Positions 12,078 to 21,537 of a DNA stretch of 64,000 nucleotides are shown here, piece by piece. The notes under the pieces were generated by a model. The model saw only the letters and a program-made list of their open reading frames with translations, had not been told where the DNA came from and did no database searches. How positions within the stretch are numbered: position 1 is the first letter of the stretch; each line of letters starts with the position of its first letter. The DNA is from Helicobacter suis HS1 (GTDB lineage: Bacteria > Campylobacterota > Campylobacteria > Campylobacterales > Helicobacteraceae): the NCBI RefSeq assembly GCF_026000295.1, contig NZ_AP026769.1, forward strand, positions 124,001-188,000, given 5' to 3'. The translations under genes were made by a program, and so were the position numbers.

Positions 12078-14380
12078 AGGAAAAACCGGTTTTATATGTC
12101 TTTAGTAGTAGGCGCGCTTGTAATGCTTTTTATGCCAAACAACAAGATGGATTTTTGCCTGTGGTTTGGAGTGTAAAGGAGTTTTACAACCAGATTAGCT
12201 TTATAGATGGGCTCTTAAAAGTCCCTAGAAGTGTACGCCAAGTGCTTTTAGCCCATGCCATTAAAGAAGTCGCCCAAAATTTACCCGAGTCTACAGAACA
12301 CCTTTTAGTGTTTGAAAAGAGTTTTTTAGGCTATTTAGATAGTAGTACATTTGTGGCACACTTTTTTAACGAGTTGGCTATTTTTGATCTAGATATAAAT
12401 CAGATTGAAAGCCAAGATATTTATGGTGATTATGCTAACCATTTGGAGGTGTTAAAGCGTATCTTAGCGCATTATCAAGAACAGCTAGAAAAGCATCGTT
12501 TTTATGATCGCATTTTGCGTATAGAACCCACCCTTATCTCTGCTGTGCTTGAAAAATTTACACGCATTGAATTTTACTTGGAGGGTTCTTTAAATAACCA
12601 AGAACAGCGCTTGCTTTTTAAAGTAGCCTCTTTAGTACCTGTGTTTTTGCATGTTAATTGTGATCGTTATAATAAAGATTTTTTAGGCTTTTTAAAATTA
12701 GACCTAGAAGTCAATCACTACTATAAACTGGATTTATCAGCTCTTTTACAAGGTAAACCAGCCATTATAAAAAAACAAGAGCAAAACTTACAGGTAGATC
12801 ATATCCGTGTTTATGGCTTTAAAACCCGGTTAGAGCAAGTGGGTTTAGCCCTTTTAAGGGTACAAGAATGGTTACAAGATGGATTAGATCCTAGTACTCT
12901 AGCTATCATCACCCCGGATTCTTCTATCACTGCCTACCTAAAGCTTTTAGATATAGAAAATAACCTCAACCTTGCTCATGGTCAAGATGTTGAATGGGTC
13001 TATTTTGCCTATTTTCAAGCCCTTAAAAACCTACAAATCAACCCGCCCCCTTTAAATGCCTCCCCCTTAGAAGAGCTTGATAAAGTGTGTAAACAAGCAA
13101 TGGAGCAGGTTTATCCCACTCCCCCCAAACATCTTCAAGATTTCCACGAGGATTTTTATAACAACCTCATGAGCATTAAATCTTTATTAAAAGACTATCC
13201 TCTAGCCGATCTCTTAGAACTCTATTTACAAGAATTAAAAAAACAACGCATTGACGATGTCTCTGGAGGCAAGGTTAGGGTTTTAGATGTACTAGAATGC
13301 CGCGGGTTATCTTTTGAGCGGGTGGTGTTGTTAGATTTTACTGATCATTTAGTACCCTGTATTCCCGATCACAATTTATTTTTAAATAGTACAACCCGTG
13401 CACGCCTTAATATCCCCACCCTCAAAGATCATGAAAATCTACAAAAACATTACTATTACCAAATTTTGCAAAACACTAAACAAGTAGATATTGCCTATTA
13501 TGTTGATGATAAAACAACTCATTCAAAAATGCTTTTAGAACTAGATTTAAATACACAAATAAGCCCGGCAAACTTTGCCCTCTTTCCCCCTGAAAATAAA
13601 CACGATTACCTAGATGAAGAGTGTAAAGGCAAAGTGTTAGAGGGTTTTAGCTTTAGCGCTACTAAGTTTAATGATTATTTAACCTGCCCCCGCCGTTTTT
13701 ATCTTAAATACATCAAAAACTTAACCCCCCCCTCTAAAGATCAATTTAACATGGGCACTTTTTTACACAAACTTTTAAAGAAGCATTATGAAGAACACAA
13801 AAACACCCCTGTTAAAGCCTCTGATTTGCTAGAACTAGCGCAAGATGAACAACTAAACGCTTTGCAACGCTTAGAGTTTGAAGTGGCGGTGGATAAAATG
13901 AGTGCGTTTTTTGAAAAGGAAAAAGAAATTTTACAATCCAGAGAGGTATTAGTCTGCGAAAAGAAATTTAAAACCTCCATTGCCGGGTTTACATTTAATG
14001 GGAAAATTGATCGCATTGATCGCTTAGAAGATGGCAGTTATGCGATTTTGGATTATAAATATAAGAGCAAAGATAAACTAAAAGTAGATACTTTAGAAAA
14101 CATGGAAGAAAGCCAAGATTACCAGTTAAGTATCTACCATTTAGCTTTGGCCTCTTCTTTGCAAGATGCCCGTATTAGAGTGTATTTTTATGATCTTAAA
14201 AAAGGTGAATTGTTGGAGGAATATTTGCAAGTTGTGCATTTTAAACAAGAGCAACTGCAAAACCAACTAAAAAAACTCACTTCTATCATGCCCTTTGAAA
14301 AAAGACCTAATAAAGATAATTGTAGCTATTGTCCTTACATGGATATATGTGGTGTGGTTTATGAAAGGGAAAAATATTAG
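12071..14380 (+). CDS. addB: AddB-like helicase/nuclease subunit
   Basis: A 769-residue AddB-like protein, expected to pair with AddA in double-strand-break resection and RecA loading. The N-terminal two thirds resemble an inactivated UvrD-like helicase, with RVLDVLECRGLSFERVVLLDF corresponding to late helicase motifs. The C-terminal PD-(D/E)XK nuclease has FSATKFNDYLTCPRRF, GTFLHKLLKKH, the catalytic KIDRID...AILDYK, and the four cysteines of the iron-sulfur staple (CPRRF at one end; CSYCPYMDIC at the other). It starts at 12071, overlapping tkt by 7 nt, with AGGAAG upstream. Gene order tkt-addB-ftsK is as I recall it from H. pylori. Confidence 0.85.
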   Translation: MLEEKPVLYVFSSRRACNAFYAKQQDGFLPVVWSVKEFYNQISFIDGLLKVPRSVRQVLLAHAIKEVAQNLPESTEHLLVFEKSFLGYLDSSTFVAHFFNELAIFDLDINQIESQDIYGDYANHLEVLKRILAHYQEQLEKHRFYDRILRIEPTLISAVLEKFTRIEFYLEGSLNNQEQRLLFKVASLVPVFLHVNCDRYNKDFLGFLKLDLEVNHYYKLDLSALLQGKPAIIKKQEQNLQVDHIRVYGFKTRLEQVGLALLRVQEWLQDGLDPSTLAIITPDSSITAYLKLLDIENNLNLAHGQDVEWVYFAYFQALKNLQINPPPLNASPLEELDKVCKQAMEQVYPTPPKHLQDFHEDFYNNLMSIKSLLKDYPLADLLELYLQELKKQRIDDVSGGKVRVLDVLECRGLSFERVVLLDFTDHLVPCIPDHNLFLNSTTRARLNIPTLKDHENLQKHYYYQILQNTKQVDIAYYVDDKTTHSKMLLELDLNTQISPANFALFPPENKHDYLDEECKGKVLEGFSFSATKFNDYLTCPRRFYLKYIKNLTPPSKDQFNMGTFLHKLLKKHYEEHKNTPVKASDLLELAQDEQLNALQRLEFEVAVDKMSAFFEKEKEILQSREVLVCEKKFKTSIAGFTFNGKIDRIDRLEDGSYAILDYKYKSKDKLKVDTLENMEESQDYQLSIYHLALASSLQDARIRVYFYDLKKGELLEEYLQVVHFKQEQLQNQLKKLTSIMPFEKRPNKDNCSYCPYMDICGVVYEREKY

Positions 14381-16246
14381 GCTAGGTTTTTATAGTGGCT
14401 TACTAGCTTTATTACTGGCTACCTGTTTTGGATCAAGTGGCTTACTTGGCTCTATTGGGGAATTAATAGCCGCTTTACACTTCCATTATTTGGGATATAT
14501 TGCCTATGTAGATGTGTTTTATTTACTCTATGTCTCTTTTTTAATCCGCCAAAAAAGCCTGAGAGCATTACAATCTCTTTTGGCTAGTTTATTAGGGTTT
14601 TTAGCCTTGTTAATGATCCAATCCTTACTGCTACACAGAGGAGAGGTTGGCATGGCTTTATTAGAGGCGATGTTAGATTATATTGGGACTTTAGGGGCAT
14701 GGGTTGTGGCTTTGATTATTCTTGTATATGCCTATTCTAATCTCTTTCCTAAAAGTTTTACTAGCACTCTAAAACACTTACGGGCAATTTATCGCTCTAT
14801 CCCAGCTAAACTTAAAACGATCATCACATCAATTAATAACGCTCTTAACATGGTGTTTAAAATTAAACCCACTCCTAAAACTCCCCTACATAAAGATTTC
14901 TTTGAACGCGAAAGCCTACCTTTTAAAGTTAAGGTTAGCCACTATACAGAAACACCCAAAGAGGATACACTCCAAGTACGCCTAATTGATCTTCAAAATA
15001 CCCCCCCTGATCAAACCCTCTCTAACCCTCCTTGCCTAGATATTTCTGCACATCTAGATTTACTCCAACAACGCCACTCCCTAGAAAACCCCCCCATACA
15101 AAAGTTAGCCAATTCTAAGCCCTCTTTATTACCCCCACTGATTTACTCAATCCCATTCCAATAATGCCACAACCACAAATGCAAATTCAAGAAAAAAGCC
15201 AAAATCTTTTAGCCAAACTGCGCATGTTTAAAATTGAAGGCCAAATAGTTAACACCCATGTAGGTCCTCTGGTAACCACCTTTGAATTCCGCCCCGCTGG
15301 CCATGTTAAAGTGAGCCGGGTTTTAAGCCTAACTGATGATCTAGCTATGGCTTTATGTGCCCAATCTATTCGTATACAAGCCCCTATTAAGGGCAAAGAT
15401 ACAATGGGCATTGAAATAGCTAATGCTAAGAGCGCGCCTATTAGTTTAAGAGAGATTTTAGAAAGCCCGGCCTTTGAACAAGCTCCAGCTTTAAGTTTAG
15501 CTTTGGGTAAAAACACTTTAGGAGAACCCTATGTTTTAGATTTAAAAACCCTCCCTCATTTGCTCATTGCAGGGAGTACGGGTAGTGGTAAAAGTGTGGG
15601 CATGCATGCTATGATTATCTCTTTACTTTATAAAAATACGCCCAGAGAGTTGCAATTTTTAATCATTGATCCAAAACGGGTAGAATTTAGCATGTATGCT
15701 AATATCCCCCATTTAAAAGCCCCTATTATTACAGACCCACAGCAAGCTATCAGTGTTCTTAATGAAATGGTGCAGGAAATGGAAGCGCGTTACATGCTTT
15801 TAAGTGAACAGCGCGTTAAAAACATTGATGCCTATAATAAAAAGATAAACAAAGAACAACAACTCCCCTTTATCGTCTTTATCATTGATGAATTAGCAGA
15901 TTTAATGTTAGTGGGGGGAAAGGAAGTAGAAACCCCTATTATTCGCATCGCCCAAATGGGAAGAGCAAGCGGCTTACATCTCATTATCGCCACACAGCGC
16001 CCTAGCGTAGATATTTTAACCGGCCTTATTAAAACCAATTTACCCTGTAAAATCAGCTTCAAAGTGGGTTCTAAGATCGATTCGCGCGTTATTTTAGATA
16101 CAGAAGGCGCGCAAAATCTTTTAGGTAAAGGCGATATGCTCTTAATCCAGCCGGGCAGTAGCGCACCTATACGCCTCCATGGCCCCTATGTGGCTGAGGA
16201 GGAGATAGAAAGAATTATTGATTTTATTGAAAGTCAAAGCAACTAA
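14361..16246 (+). pseudogene. ftsK: DNA translocase FtsK, single-base frameshift
   Basis: FtsK pumps chromosome ends across the division septum. The first part (ATG 14361, overlapping addB by 20 nt) has about four membrane helices and a linker, and stops at 15164. The motor domain is open from 15119 in another frame: MQIQEKSQNLLAKL, NTHVGPLVTTFEF, Walker A AGSTGSGKSVG, Walker B FIIDELADLM, and IATQRPSVD. The linker consensus reads SLLPPL in the first frame and DLLNPIPIMPQPQ in the second, so one missing base near 15138-15140 would restore a single protein of about 628 residues. A start at ATG 15164 (TAATG overlap) could still yield a free motor domain. The protein ends at IDFIESQSN without the winged-helix gamma domain usual in FtsK/SpoIIIE. 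Confidence 0.85.
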
Positions 16247-16536
16247 TCTATATTTGTAAGCCTGTAATTAGGTACAACCCTTTAAAACTTGTCGGCGATC
16301 TATCTATCTTTAACGAGGGATAAGCCCAGTAAGTAAGCTTAAAATATCTTTGCATTTGGGTACTTTACAAAAAATTTTCTTTCAAATTGGAGTTTTCTTT
16401 TACTTAATATAATTAGGGCGCTTAACCCACATATTCGCACTCCACACACTCAAAGCCAGAGTATTAGTAGATTATCAAACTAAAGTTACAGGCTTTTAGT
16501 GCTAGTGGTAAATATTGTGTCTGTAATCTTGAATAT
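16247..16536. other. 290-nt gap between convergent ftsK and dapB
   Basis: No protein-coding signal, tRNA-like fold or strong terminator is recognised. It contains one good plus-strand -10 box, TATAAT at 16408-16413, followed by about 120 nt with no open frame, so a small RNA is possible. The missing FtsK gamma domain cannot be found here in any frame. Confidence 0.4.
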
Positions 16537-17301
16537 TTAAGAGCGGTATAAATCTTGGATGTGATAGAGTCCGGGTTTTTGCAAGGCTAGCCACTTGGCG
16601 GCCTCTAAAGCGCCTTTGGCAAAGATTGTGCGATCGGTGGCGGTGTGGTTAAACTCTAAATATTCGCCGTCTAAATAAAAACCCACAGTATGGCTACCCA
16701 CCAAATCACCCCCACGCAAACTAGAAAAGCCAATTTCACCCTCTTTGCGTAACCCTTCTCTGTGTTGTTGGCATGCTTGTTTAAAATCTATTCCTCTAGC
16801 CTGCGCGCAGGTCTGTCCCAAAGTAAGCGCGCTCCCACTGGGCGCGTCTTTCTTGTAGCGGTGATGGATTTCACTGATTTCAATATCAGCATGGACTAAG
16901 TCTTTAGCCACTAAACCCACAACCTTATTAAGTACAGCCATTCCTAAGGACATGTTAGAGGCGTGTAAAACAGGGGCTTTTTGACTTAAATCTAGCAAAG
17001 CTTGCCATTCTTTTAAACCAGTGGTACCAGAAACTAAGGGGAGAGGGTGTTTAAGTAAAACTTGGATTAACTGATCTAAAGCCTTAGCAGAGGAAAAATC
17101 AACCACGATTTTACAGTGGGCGATAAACTGTTCAATATCATTAGTTACAAAAGTATCTTGCGGGAGAATTTGGGCTAGATTTAAACTCAGATTTTGGCGT
17201 ACAAAAACGCTAGAAAGACTTAATTGTGGCTGTTTTTGTACTTCTCTAGCCAGTAAACTACCTACTTTACCACTAGCCCCAAAAATACCAACTTGTAACA
17301 T
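16537..17301 (-). CDS. dapB: 4-hydroxy-tetrahydrodipicolinate reductase
   Basis: DapB reduces hydroxy-tetrahydrodipicolinate with NAD(P)H in the lysine and meso-diaminopimelate pathway, which also feeds peptidoglycan. From ATG 17301 the protein is 254 residues and starts with the nucleotide site VGIFGASGKVGSLL. It has the catalytic EIHHRYKKDAPSGSAL (His-His and Lys) and the terminal FAKGALEAAKWL helix. The ATG shares one base with the trxB stop (TGATG), so translation is coupled. An upstream in-frame extension to 17367 lies wholly within trxB and lacks DapB similarity. Confidence 0.95.
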   Translation of the reverse strand: MLQVGIFGASGKVGSLLAREVQKQPQLSLSSVFVRQNLSLNLAQILPQDTFVTNDIEQFIAHCKIVVDFSSAKALDQLIQVLLKHPLPLVSGTTGLKEWQALLDLSQKAPVLHASNMSLGMAVLNKVVGLVAKDLVHADIEISEIHHRYKKDAPSGSALTLGQTCAQARGIDFKQACQQHREGLRKEGEIGFSSLRGGDLVGSHTVGFYLDGEYLEFNHTATDRTIFAKGALEAAKWLALQKPGLYHIQDLYRS

Positions 17302-18266
17302 CAGGTATGAGAATCTAAATAAGCAATCGCAGAAAGAGCAGCCGTAGCTCCATCGCCTGCTGCGCACACCACTTGTTTAGCCGCGCTAGTACGCACATCT
17401 CCTGCTGCAAAGAGACCTTTAATATTAGTTTTCATAGATAAATCCACCATAACAGCGCCATAAGAATCGCAGGCACATAGCATGCTCCCATTTTCTTGTT
17501 TTAACACTTCATTATTGATCTCATAGCCTACAAAGATAAAAATACCGGGTACGGCTAGTTCTTGTATAGCGCCTGTCTGGGTGTTTTTGAAAACTACCGC
17601 ATTCACTCCAGAAGCATTGCCTTTAATCTCCTCCACCACAGCTGGGGTTAAAAACTCAATCTTAGGTTCATTCTTAGCACGCGCAACAGTAACAGGCGCG
17701 GCGCGGAATTGATCGCGGCGGTGGATTAAATAGACTTTACTACACATTTTAGCCAGATAAAGCGCCTCTTCTAAAGCGGTGTCCCCGCCTCCTAAAACAG
17801 CCACTTCTTTATTTTTATAAAAAAAGCCATCACAGGTAGCACAGGTACTCACCCCATTACCCCAAAACTCTGACTCGCCTTTAATCCCCGCTCTTTTAGG
17901 CCGCCCACCGGTGGCTAAAATCACACTTTTAGCGCCAATACTCTTACCCTCATCTGTGTAGATTACAAAGCGATCCTCTTGAAAACTAATTTGAGTTACT
18001 AAAGTCATTTCTTGCTTTAATCCAAAACGAAAGCATTGTTCTTGCCATGGTTGCATAAAATCTAACCCACTCACCACCTCGCGCACACCCGGGTAATTTT
18101 CAATCTCGCTACTAAAGGTGATTTGCCCACCAGGAGCTCCTTTTTCAAATAAAACCACCTCTTTCACGCCTCCCCTTGTTGCATACAGCCCCGCGCTTAA
18201 ACCCGCAGGGCCCCCACCAATGATTGCAAGGTCTAGTAGAGATGAGTTATTAGAGGAGTTTGTCAA
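17301..18266 (-). CDS. trxB: Thioredoxin reductase
   Basis: TrxB passes electrons from NADPH through FAD to thioredoxin. The 321-residue protein shows the FAD site [19 protein letters not shown], the redox disulfide CATCDG, the NADPH site [16 protein letters not shown] and the closing [20 protein letters not shown]. The TTG at 18266 overlaps trxA by 17 nt; a later start would cut into the FAD-binding strand. Gene order yraN-trxA-trxB matches my memory of H. pylori HP0823-HP0825. dapB follows in the same transcript here, a different arrangement from H. pylori as I recall it. Confidence 0.96.
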   Translation of the reverse strand: MTNSSNNSSLLDLAIIGGGPAGLSAGLYATRGGVKEVVLFEKGAPGGQITFSSEIENYPGVREVVSGLDFMQPWQEQCFRFGLKQEMTLVTQISFQEDRFVIYTDEGKSIGAKSVILATGGRPKRAGIKGESEFWGNGVSTCATCDGFFYKNKEVAVLGGGDTALEEALYLAKMCSKVYLIHRRDQFRAAPVTVARAKNEPKIEFLTPAVVEEIKGNASGVNAVVFKNTQTGAIQELAVPGIFIFVGYEINNEVLKQENGSMLCACDSYGAVMVDLSMKTNIKGLFAAGDVRTSAAKQVVCAAGDGATAALSAIAYLDSHT

Positions 18267-18567
18267 TGTTATCCTTTAAAGATTGTTTGGATAGCGCGCC
18301 CACGGTTTGGTTGATTACTTTGCCATCTTTCATATAAAGTAAAGTGGGGATACTGCGGATACCATAGCGAGAGGATAGTTCTTCTTGTTCATCTGTATTA
18401 ACTTTACAAATTTTAGCCTTACCGGCATATTCAGCGGCTAATTCATCAATGATAGGGGCAAGCATTTTACAAGGCCCACACCATGGAGCCCAAAAATCCA
18501 CCATCACAGCACCATTACCGGTTTCTGCGTCAAAATTTTCACTAGTCAGCTCAACATAACTTGCCAT
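18250..18567 (-). CDS. trxA: Thioredoxin
   Basis: A 105-residue thioredoxin with the active-site WCGPC in [15 protein letters not shown], the cis-proline loop [11 protein letters not shown] and normal length. ATG 18567 has AGGAG 8 nt upstream; the open frame extends further 5' but without thioredoxin similarity. It works with the overlapping trxB to reduce protein disulfides and support peroxiredoxins in the cytosol. Confidence 0.97.
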   Translation of the reverse strand: MASYVELTSENFDAETGNGAVMVDFWAPWCGPCKMLAPIIDELAAEYAGKAKICKVNTDEQEELSSRYGIRSIPTLLYMKDGKVINQTVGALSKQSLKDNIDKLL

Positions 18568-18650
18568 TGCTTTTACTCCTTGTATTTTTAAATTTAGCCC
18601 AGCATTGTATAACATAGAATATAAAGCCTACCTTTAGGGTCTCATCATCA

Positions 18651-18989
18651 TTAAAGGGTAATATTTTCAATCCATTCAATCTGGCAGTGGGGGGGAGTAC
18701 CTTTAAGAGTGATTGCATCAATACAAAAATCATAATTGACTTGGCTTTGTTGTAGATAAACACCAATGCTCTTTTTAATTTTTTCAAGCTTGGAGGGGGT
18801 GATTGCATAAACAGGGTCTGTACTTTTACGGCTTTTAACTTCTATAAAATGCAACACCTGATCATACAAGGCAATAATATCAATTTCACCAAAACGGCAA
18901 GAAAAATTTTGCGCTAAAATACAATATCCCCTAGCAATCAAATACTGGCATGCAAATTGTTCGGCTAATCTCCCCTTAGTAAAACTCAT
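18651..18989 (-). CDS. YraN/UPF0102 family nuclease-fold protein
   Basis: A 112-residue UPF0102 protein: KGRLAEQFACQYLIARGY, then the restriction-endonuclease-fold core FGEIDIIALYDQVLHFIEVKSR (E-x-D...E-x-K) and the trailing KLEKIKKS helix. The family is related to Holliday-junction resolvase-like nucleases but its role is unproven. The ATG at 18989 lies inside the last codons of hom (14-nt overlap). It sits between hom and trxA, as I recall from H. pylori HP0823. Confidence 0.9.
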   Translation of the reverse strand: MSFTKGRLAEQFACQYLIARGYCILAQNFSCRFGEIDIIALYDQVLHFIEVKSRKSTDPVYAITPSKLEKIKKSIGVYLQQSQVNYDFCIDAITLKGTPPHCQIEWIENITL

Positions 18990-20181
18990 AAAAACACAGT
19001 ACCTGTATCTGGCGTACATCATTAGAGGTTCTAAAAGGTTTTAAACTCTGCTCTAAGCTTTGATCATCAATGGGGGGGGTTGTATAAATATGTGTGTTTT
19101 GCTCTTGAATGACTAATTTAGCCTCTAGGGCATCTACTAGGTTAGGGGCATTTTTAATAAATTCTAAACGGATATAGCGAGATCTTTTAGGGTGCGAACA
19201 AATTGGATAGGGGGTGATGGGCAATTTTAAAGGCTTTCTTTTTTGTTTTAGATTTTTAGACATCTCTACTAGATCGCTAATAACCGCACTAACACCCCGT
19301 GCTTTAGATAAGTCTTTAACAACCCCCTTTTTAATCACTAAAGAATCCCCAACAAGACTCACCCCATTCATCACCCCTTCTATTTGTGCTAATAAACTCC
19401 GCTTGGGTAATAACATGGGTTCTACCCCCAATGTGATGCCCTCTTTGTACTTGTGGGCATAGGCCACTAATTTAATGCGATAACCTAGTTGTTTGGCATA
19501 ATGTAAATCAGAGGGTTTGATCTGTTCAATTCCTTCTACATGGATAGTGTTTAGATCAATAAGGCTATTGAAGGCTAAAAAGGCTAGGATTAAAAGCTTA
19601 TGCGCGCTATCTTGCCCACTGACATCTAAATGGGCGTTGGCTTCTGCATACCCTAAACTCTGGGCTTTTTTAAGCGCCTCTTGAAAATTCTTCCCCAAGG
19701 ACATTTGGCTTAAAATAAAATTACTTGTACCATTAAAAATCCCTTGTATAGCTGTAATTTCATTGGCCACTAAACCCTCTTTTAATGCCCTAATAATAGG
19801 AATTCCCCCTCCTACACTTGCCTCAAAACCAATATTAGCATGCAAAAGATGGGGGTATTTGGCTAGCATCGCCTTATTGGCCGTGATAAAACCTTTATTG
19901 CGTTTTAAAGATTCCTTAGCTATTTGGTAGGCTAATTCTACTGCACCGGTAAGTTCTAGTACAATCTGAATATCCGGATCTTCTAAAATGTCTTCTAAAG
20001 AATTGCTAAGAGGGAAATTAACCTCCCGTGCTTTAGATAAGTCTTTAACAACCCCCTTTTTAATCACTAAAGAATGCCCACACCGCCTAGCTAGTAAGTC
20101 TTGGTGTTTGTTTAGAATTTTAACAACACTTAGCCCCACACAACCTAGCCCCACAATCCCAATATACACAGCACCCGCCAT
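18976..20181 (-). CDS. hom: Homoserine dehydrogenase with an overwritten conserved segment
   Basis: Homoserine dehydrogenase reduces aspartate semialdehyde on the route to threonine and methionine. The NAD(P) site VGLGCVG, the TANKAMLAKY block, EASVGGGIPIIRAL and FNGTSNFIL (catalytic region) are all present, as is an ACT-like C-terminus. However, residues 279-296, where the family has the GxGAGxxPTASAV motif after GDxxG, instead read SLVIKKGVVKDLSKAR. That is an exact in-frame copy of residues 36-53 of the same protein. Sequence resumes correctly at VSAVISDLVEMS. The copied stretch removes a highly conserved loop, so activity is doubtful if the sequence is right. Length (401) is about normal. 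Confidence 0.9.
   Translation of the reverse strand: MAGAVYIGIVGLGCVGLSVVKILNKHQDLLARRCGHSLVIKKGVVKDLSKAREVNFPLSNSLEDILEDPDIQIVLELTGAVELAYQIAKESLKRNKGFITANKAMLAKYPHLLHANIGFEASVGGGIPIIRALKEGLVANEITAIQGIFNGTSNFILSQMSLGKNFQEALKKAQSLGYAEANAHLDVSGQDSAHKLLILAFLAFNSLIDLNTIHVEGIEQIKPSDLHYAKQLGYRIKLVAYAHKYKEGITLGVEPMLLPKRSLLAQIEGVMNGVSLVGDSLVIKKGVVKDLSKARGVSAVISDLVEMSKNLKQKRKPLKLPITPYPICSHPKRSRYIRLEFIKNAPNLVDALEAKLVIQEQNTHIYTTPPIDDQSLEQSLKPFRTSNDVRQIQVLCFYEFY
19296..19346 (+). repeat. 51-bp copied block inside hom (source 20025-20075)
   Basis: Identical to 20025-20075, same orientation, offset 729 (a multiple of three, so the hom frame is kept). The source fits the N-terminal Rossmann region of hom; the copy replaces the GAG-PTASAV loop codons near the C-terminus. 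Confidence 0.95.
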
Positions 20182-21438
20182 TTATTTGACATCCTTTTTA
20201 AGCTCGCTTTGGCTGTGGAATTTGTGGGTGAAAAAATCCACTAAAGAGTCTAGGTATTTGAGAATAAAGGGAGTGATGAGCATAGAAAAGATGATCATTA
20301 AAACCAAAAATTGTTGGATATCACCTGCACCCACACGGATAATATCATGATCGCGCAAGAAAGCCAAAACGCCTTGATGCTTTTGCAAGGTTAATAAATT
20401 GAGTTTACTTGCACTTAAGAATACAACCAAAGCAAACTCCCCAATTTGGGCGAGTGAAAGCGCTGTTTTGATCGCACTTTGGGCATCTCTAAAAACACGC
20501 AAAATTAAATAAAGAACTAAAATTTTTAAGCACATCGCTAGACTAATTAAAAGAATCACAGCAAAGATATTTTCAAATAAAAAGTCTAAATGGATTTGCA
20601 TGCCCACCGTAACAAAAAAGAGACCTAAAAAAATATTTTTCAAGGATTCAAATTCTTCTTGTACACGGATACGATAACGCGATTTAGAAATAGCAATACC
20701 GGCTACAAAAGCCCCTAAAGACATAGAAAAACCAAAAAAGTGGCTTAAGCTTGCTGCGCCTAGAATGATGAGTAAAATTGTACCCATGAACAGCTCAGGT
20801 AGGCGACTCTCTGCTGCTAGGTTTAAAATCTTGGTGGCTGTTAATCTGCCCGGTAAAAGTAAAAGGGCTAAAATAATCGCAGAGGAGACAACGGTTTTAA
20901 TGATGAGTTTTAGGAGGTGATCACCCCCCCCTCCCATGAGCATTAAAATAAGCAAAATCGGGATTGCTGCGATGTCTTGGAAGATTAAAATCCCCACCAC
21001 AATTTTACCCACAGGAGTATTTAGTTGCTTACTCTCTTCAAAGGATTTTAGTACAATGGCTGTAGAGGAGAGAGAAAAACCCATCGCCACTACCAAAGAA
21101 AATCCCCAAGATGATCCCATGACATAATAACCAAAGACCACAAGAACAATGGAGGTAAGCACCACCTGCAACCCTCCAAATAACAAAACTTCTTGTTTCA
21201 TGCTCTTAAGTTTGTCAAGGTTAAATTCTAGGCCAATCATGAACATTAAAAAGACAATCCCAAAATCTGCAATATCTGAAAGCGATTCAAAATCTGCAAT
21301 GCGAAATAACGCAGCAATCACTAGTCCTGTTAGGATATAACCAATGATTACGGGCATTTCTATTTTCTTTAATAACAAACCACTAACCACACTCAACCCC
21401 AACCCCGCTACAATCACATACAGTGCATGTGTTTCCAT
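20182..21438 (-). CDS. kefB: CPA2-family cation/proton antiporter (KefB-like)
   Basis: A 418-residue inner-membrane protein with about 12 to 13 hydrophobic helices. It carries the CPA2 signatures IGYILTGLVIA, FGIVFLMFMIGLEF, SLSSTAIVLKSF, GILIFQDIAAIPIL and SLAQIGEFALVVFL (the QDIA and GEF motifs of KefB/C and NapA-type exchangers). It has no cytosolic TrkA-N domain after the membrane part, so it is the short form. It probably exchanges K+ or Na+ for protons, useful in an acid habitat. Its stop abuts the hom start, so hom is probably cotranscribed. Confidence 0.88.
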   Translation of the reverse strand: METHALYVIVAGLGLSVVSGLLLKKIEMPVIIGYILTGLVIAALFRIADFESLSDIADFGIVFLMFMIGLEFNLDKLKSMKQEVLLFGGLQVVLTSIVLVVFGYYVMGSSWGFSLVVAMGFSLSSTAIVLKSFEESKQLNTPVGKIVVGILIFQDIAAIPILLILMLMGGGGDHLLKLIIKTVVSSAIILALLLLPGRLTATKILNLAAESRLPELFMGTILLIILGAASLSHFFGFSMSLGAFVAGIAISKSRYRIRVQEEFESLKNIFLGLFFVTVGMQIHLDFLFENIFAVILLISLAMCLKILVLYLILRVFRDAQSAIKTALSLAQIGEFALVVFLSASKLNLLTLQKHQGVLAFLRDHDIIRVGAGDIQQFLVLMIIFSMLITPFILKYLDSLVDFFTHKFHSQSELKKDVK

Positions 21439-21511
21439 AATTCTATGCCCTTAATTCTGCTTGTTTTAAAAACATTGGATTTTTGAAAGCAATTATTAAA
21501 AGCGCCCATTA

Positions 21512-21517
21512 TATAAT
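21512..21517 (+). promoter_or_regulatory. -10 box upstream of the TPR-like gene and arsR operon
   Basis: TATAAT 26 nt upstream of the GTG at 21538, in the divergent gap from kefB. It is the best visible promoter for the arsR-arsS-purF-hemB-yebC run if that run is read through the preceding gene. Confidence 0.45.
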
Positions 21518-21537
21518 AGATTGGATAAACAAAAAAG

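Noticed and set aside
16408-16536. A specific small RNA (for example 6S RNA) in the ftsK-dapB gap
   Set aside because: Only a -10 box is visible; I cannot support a fold or family, so it is noted only as a possibility.
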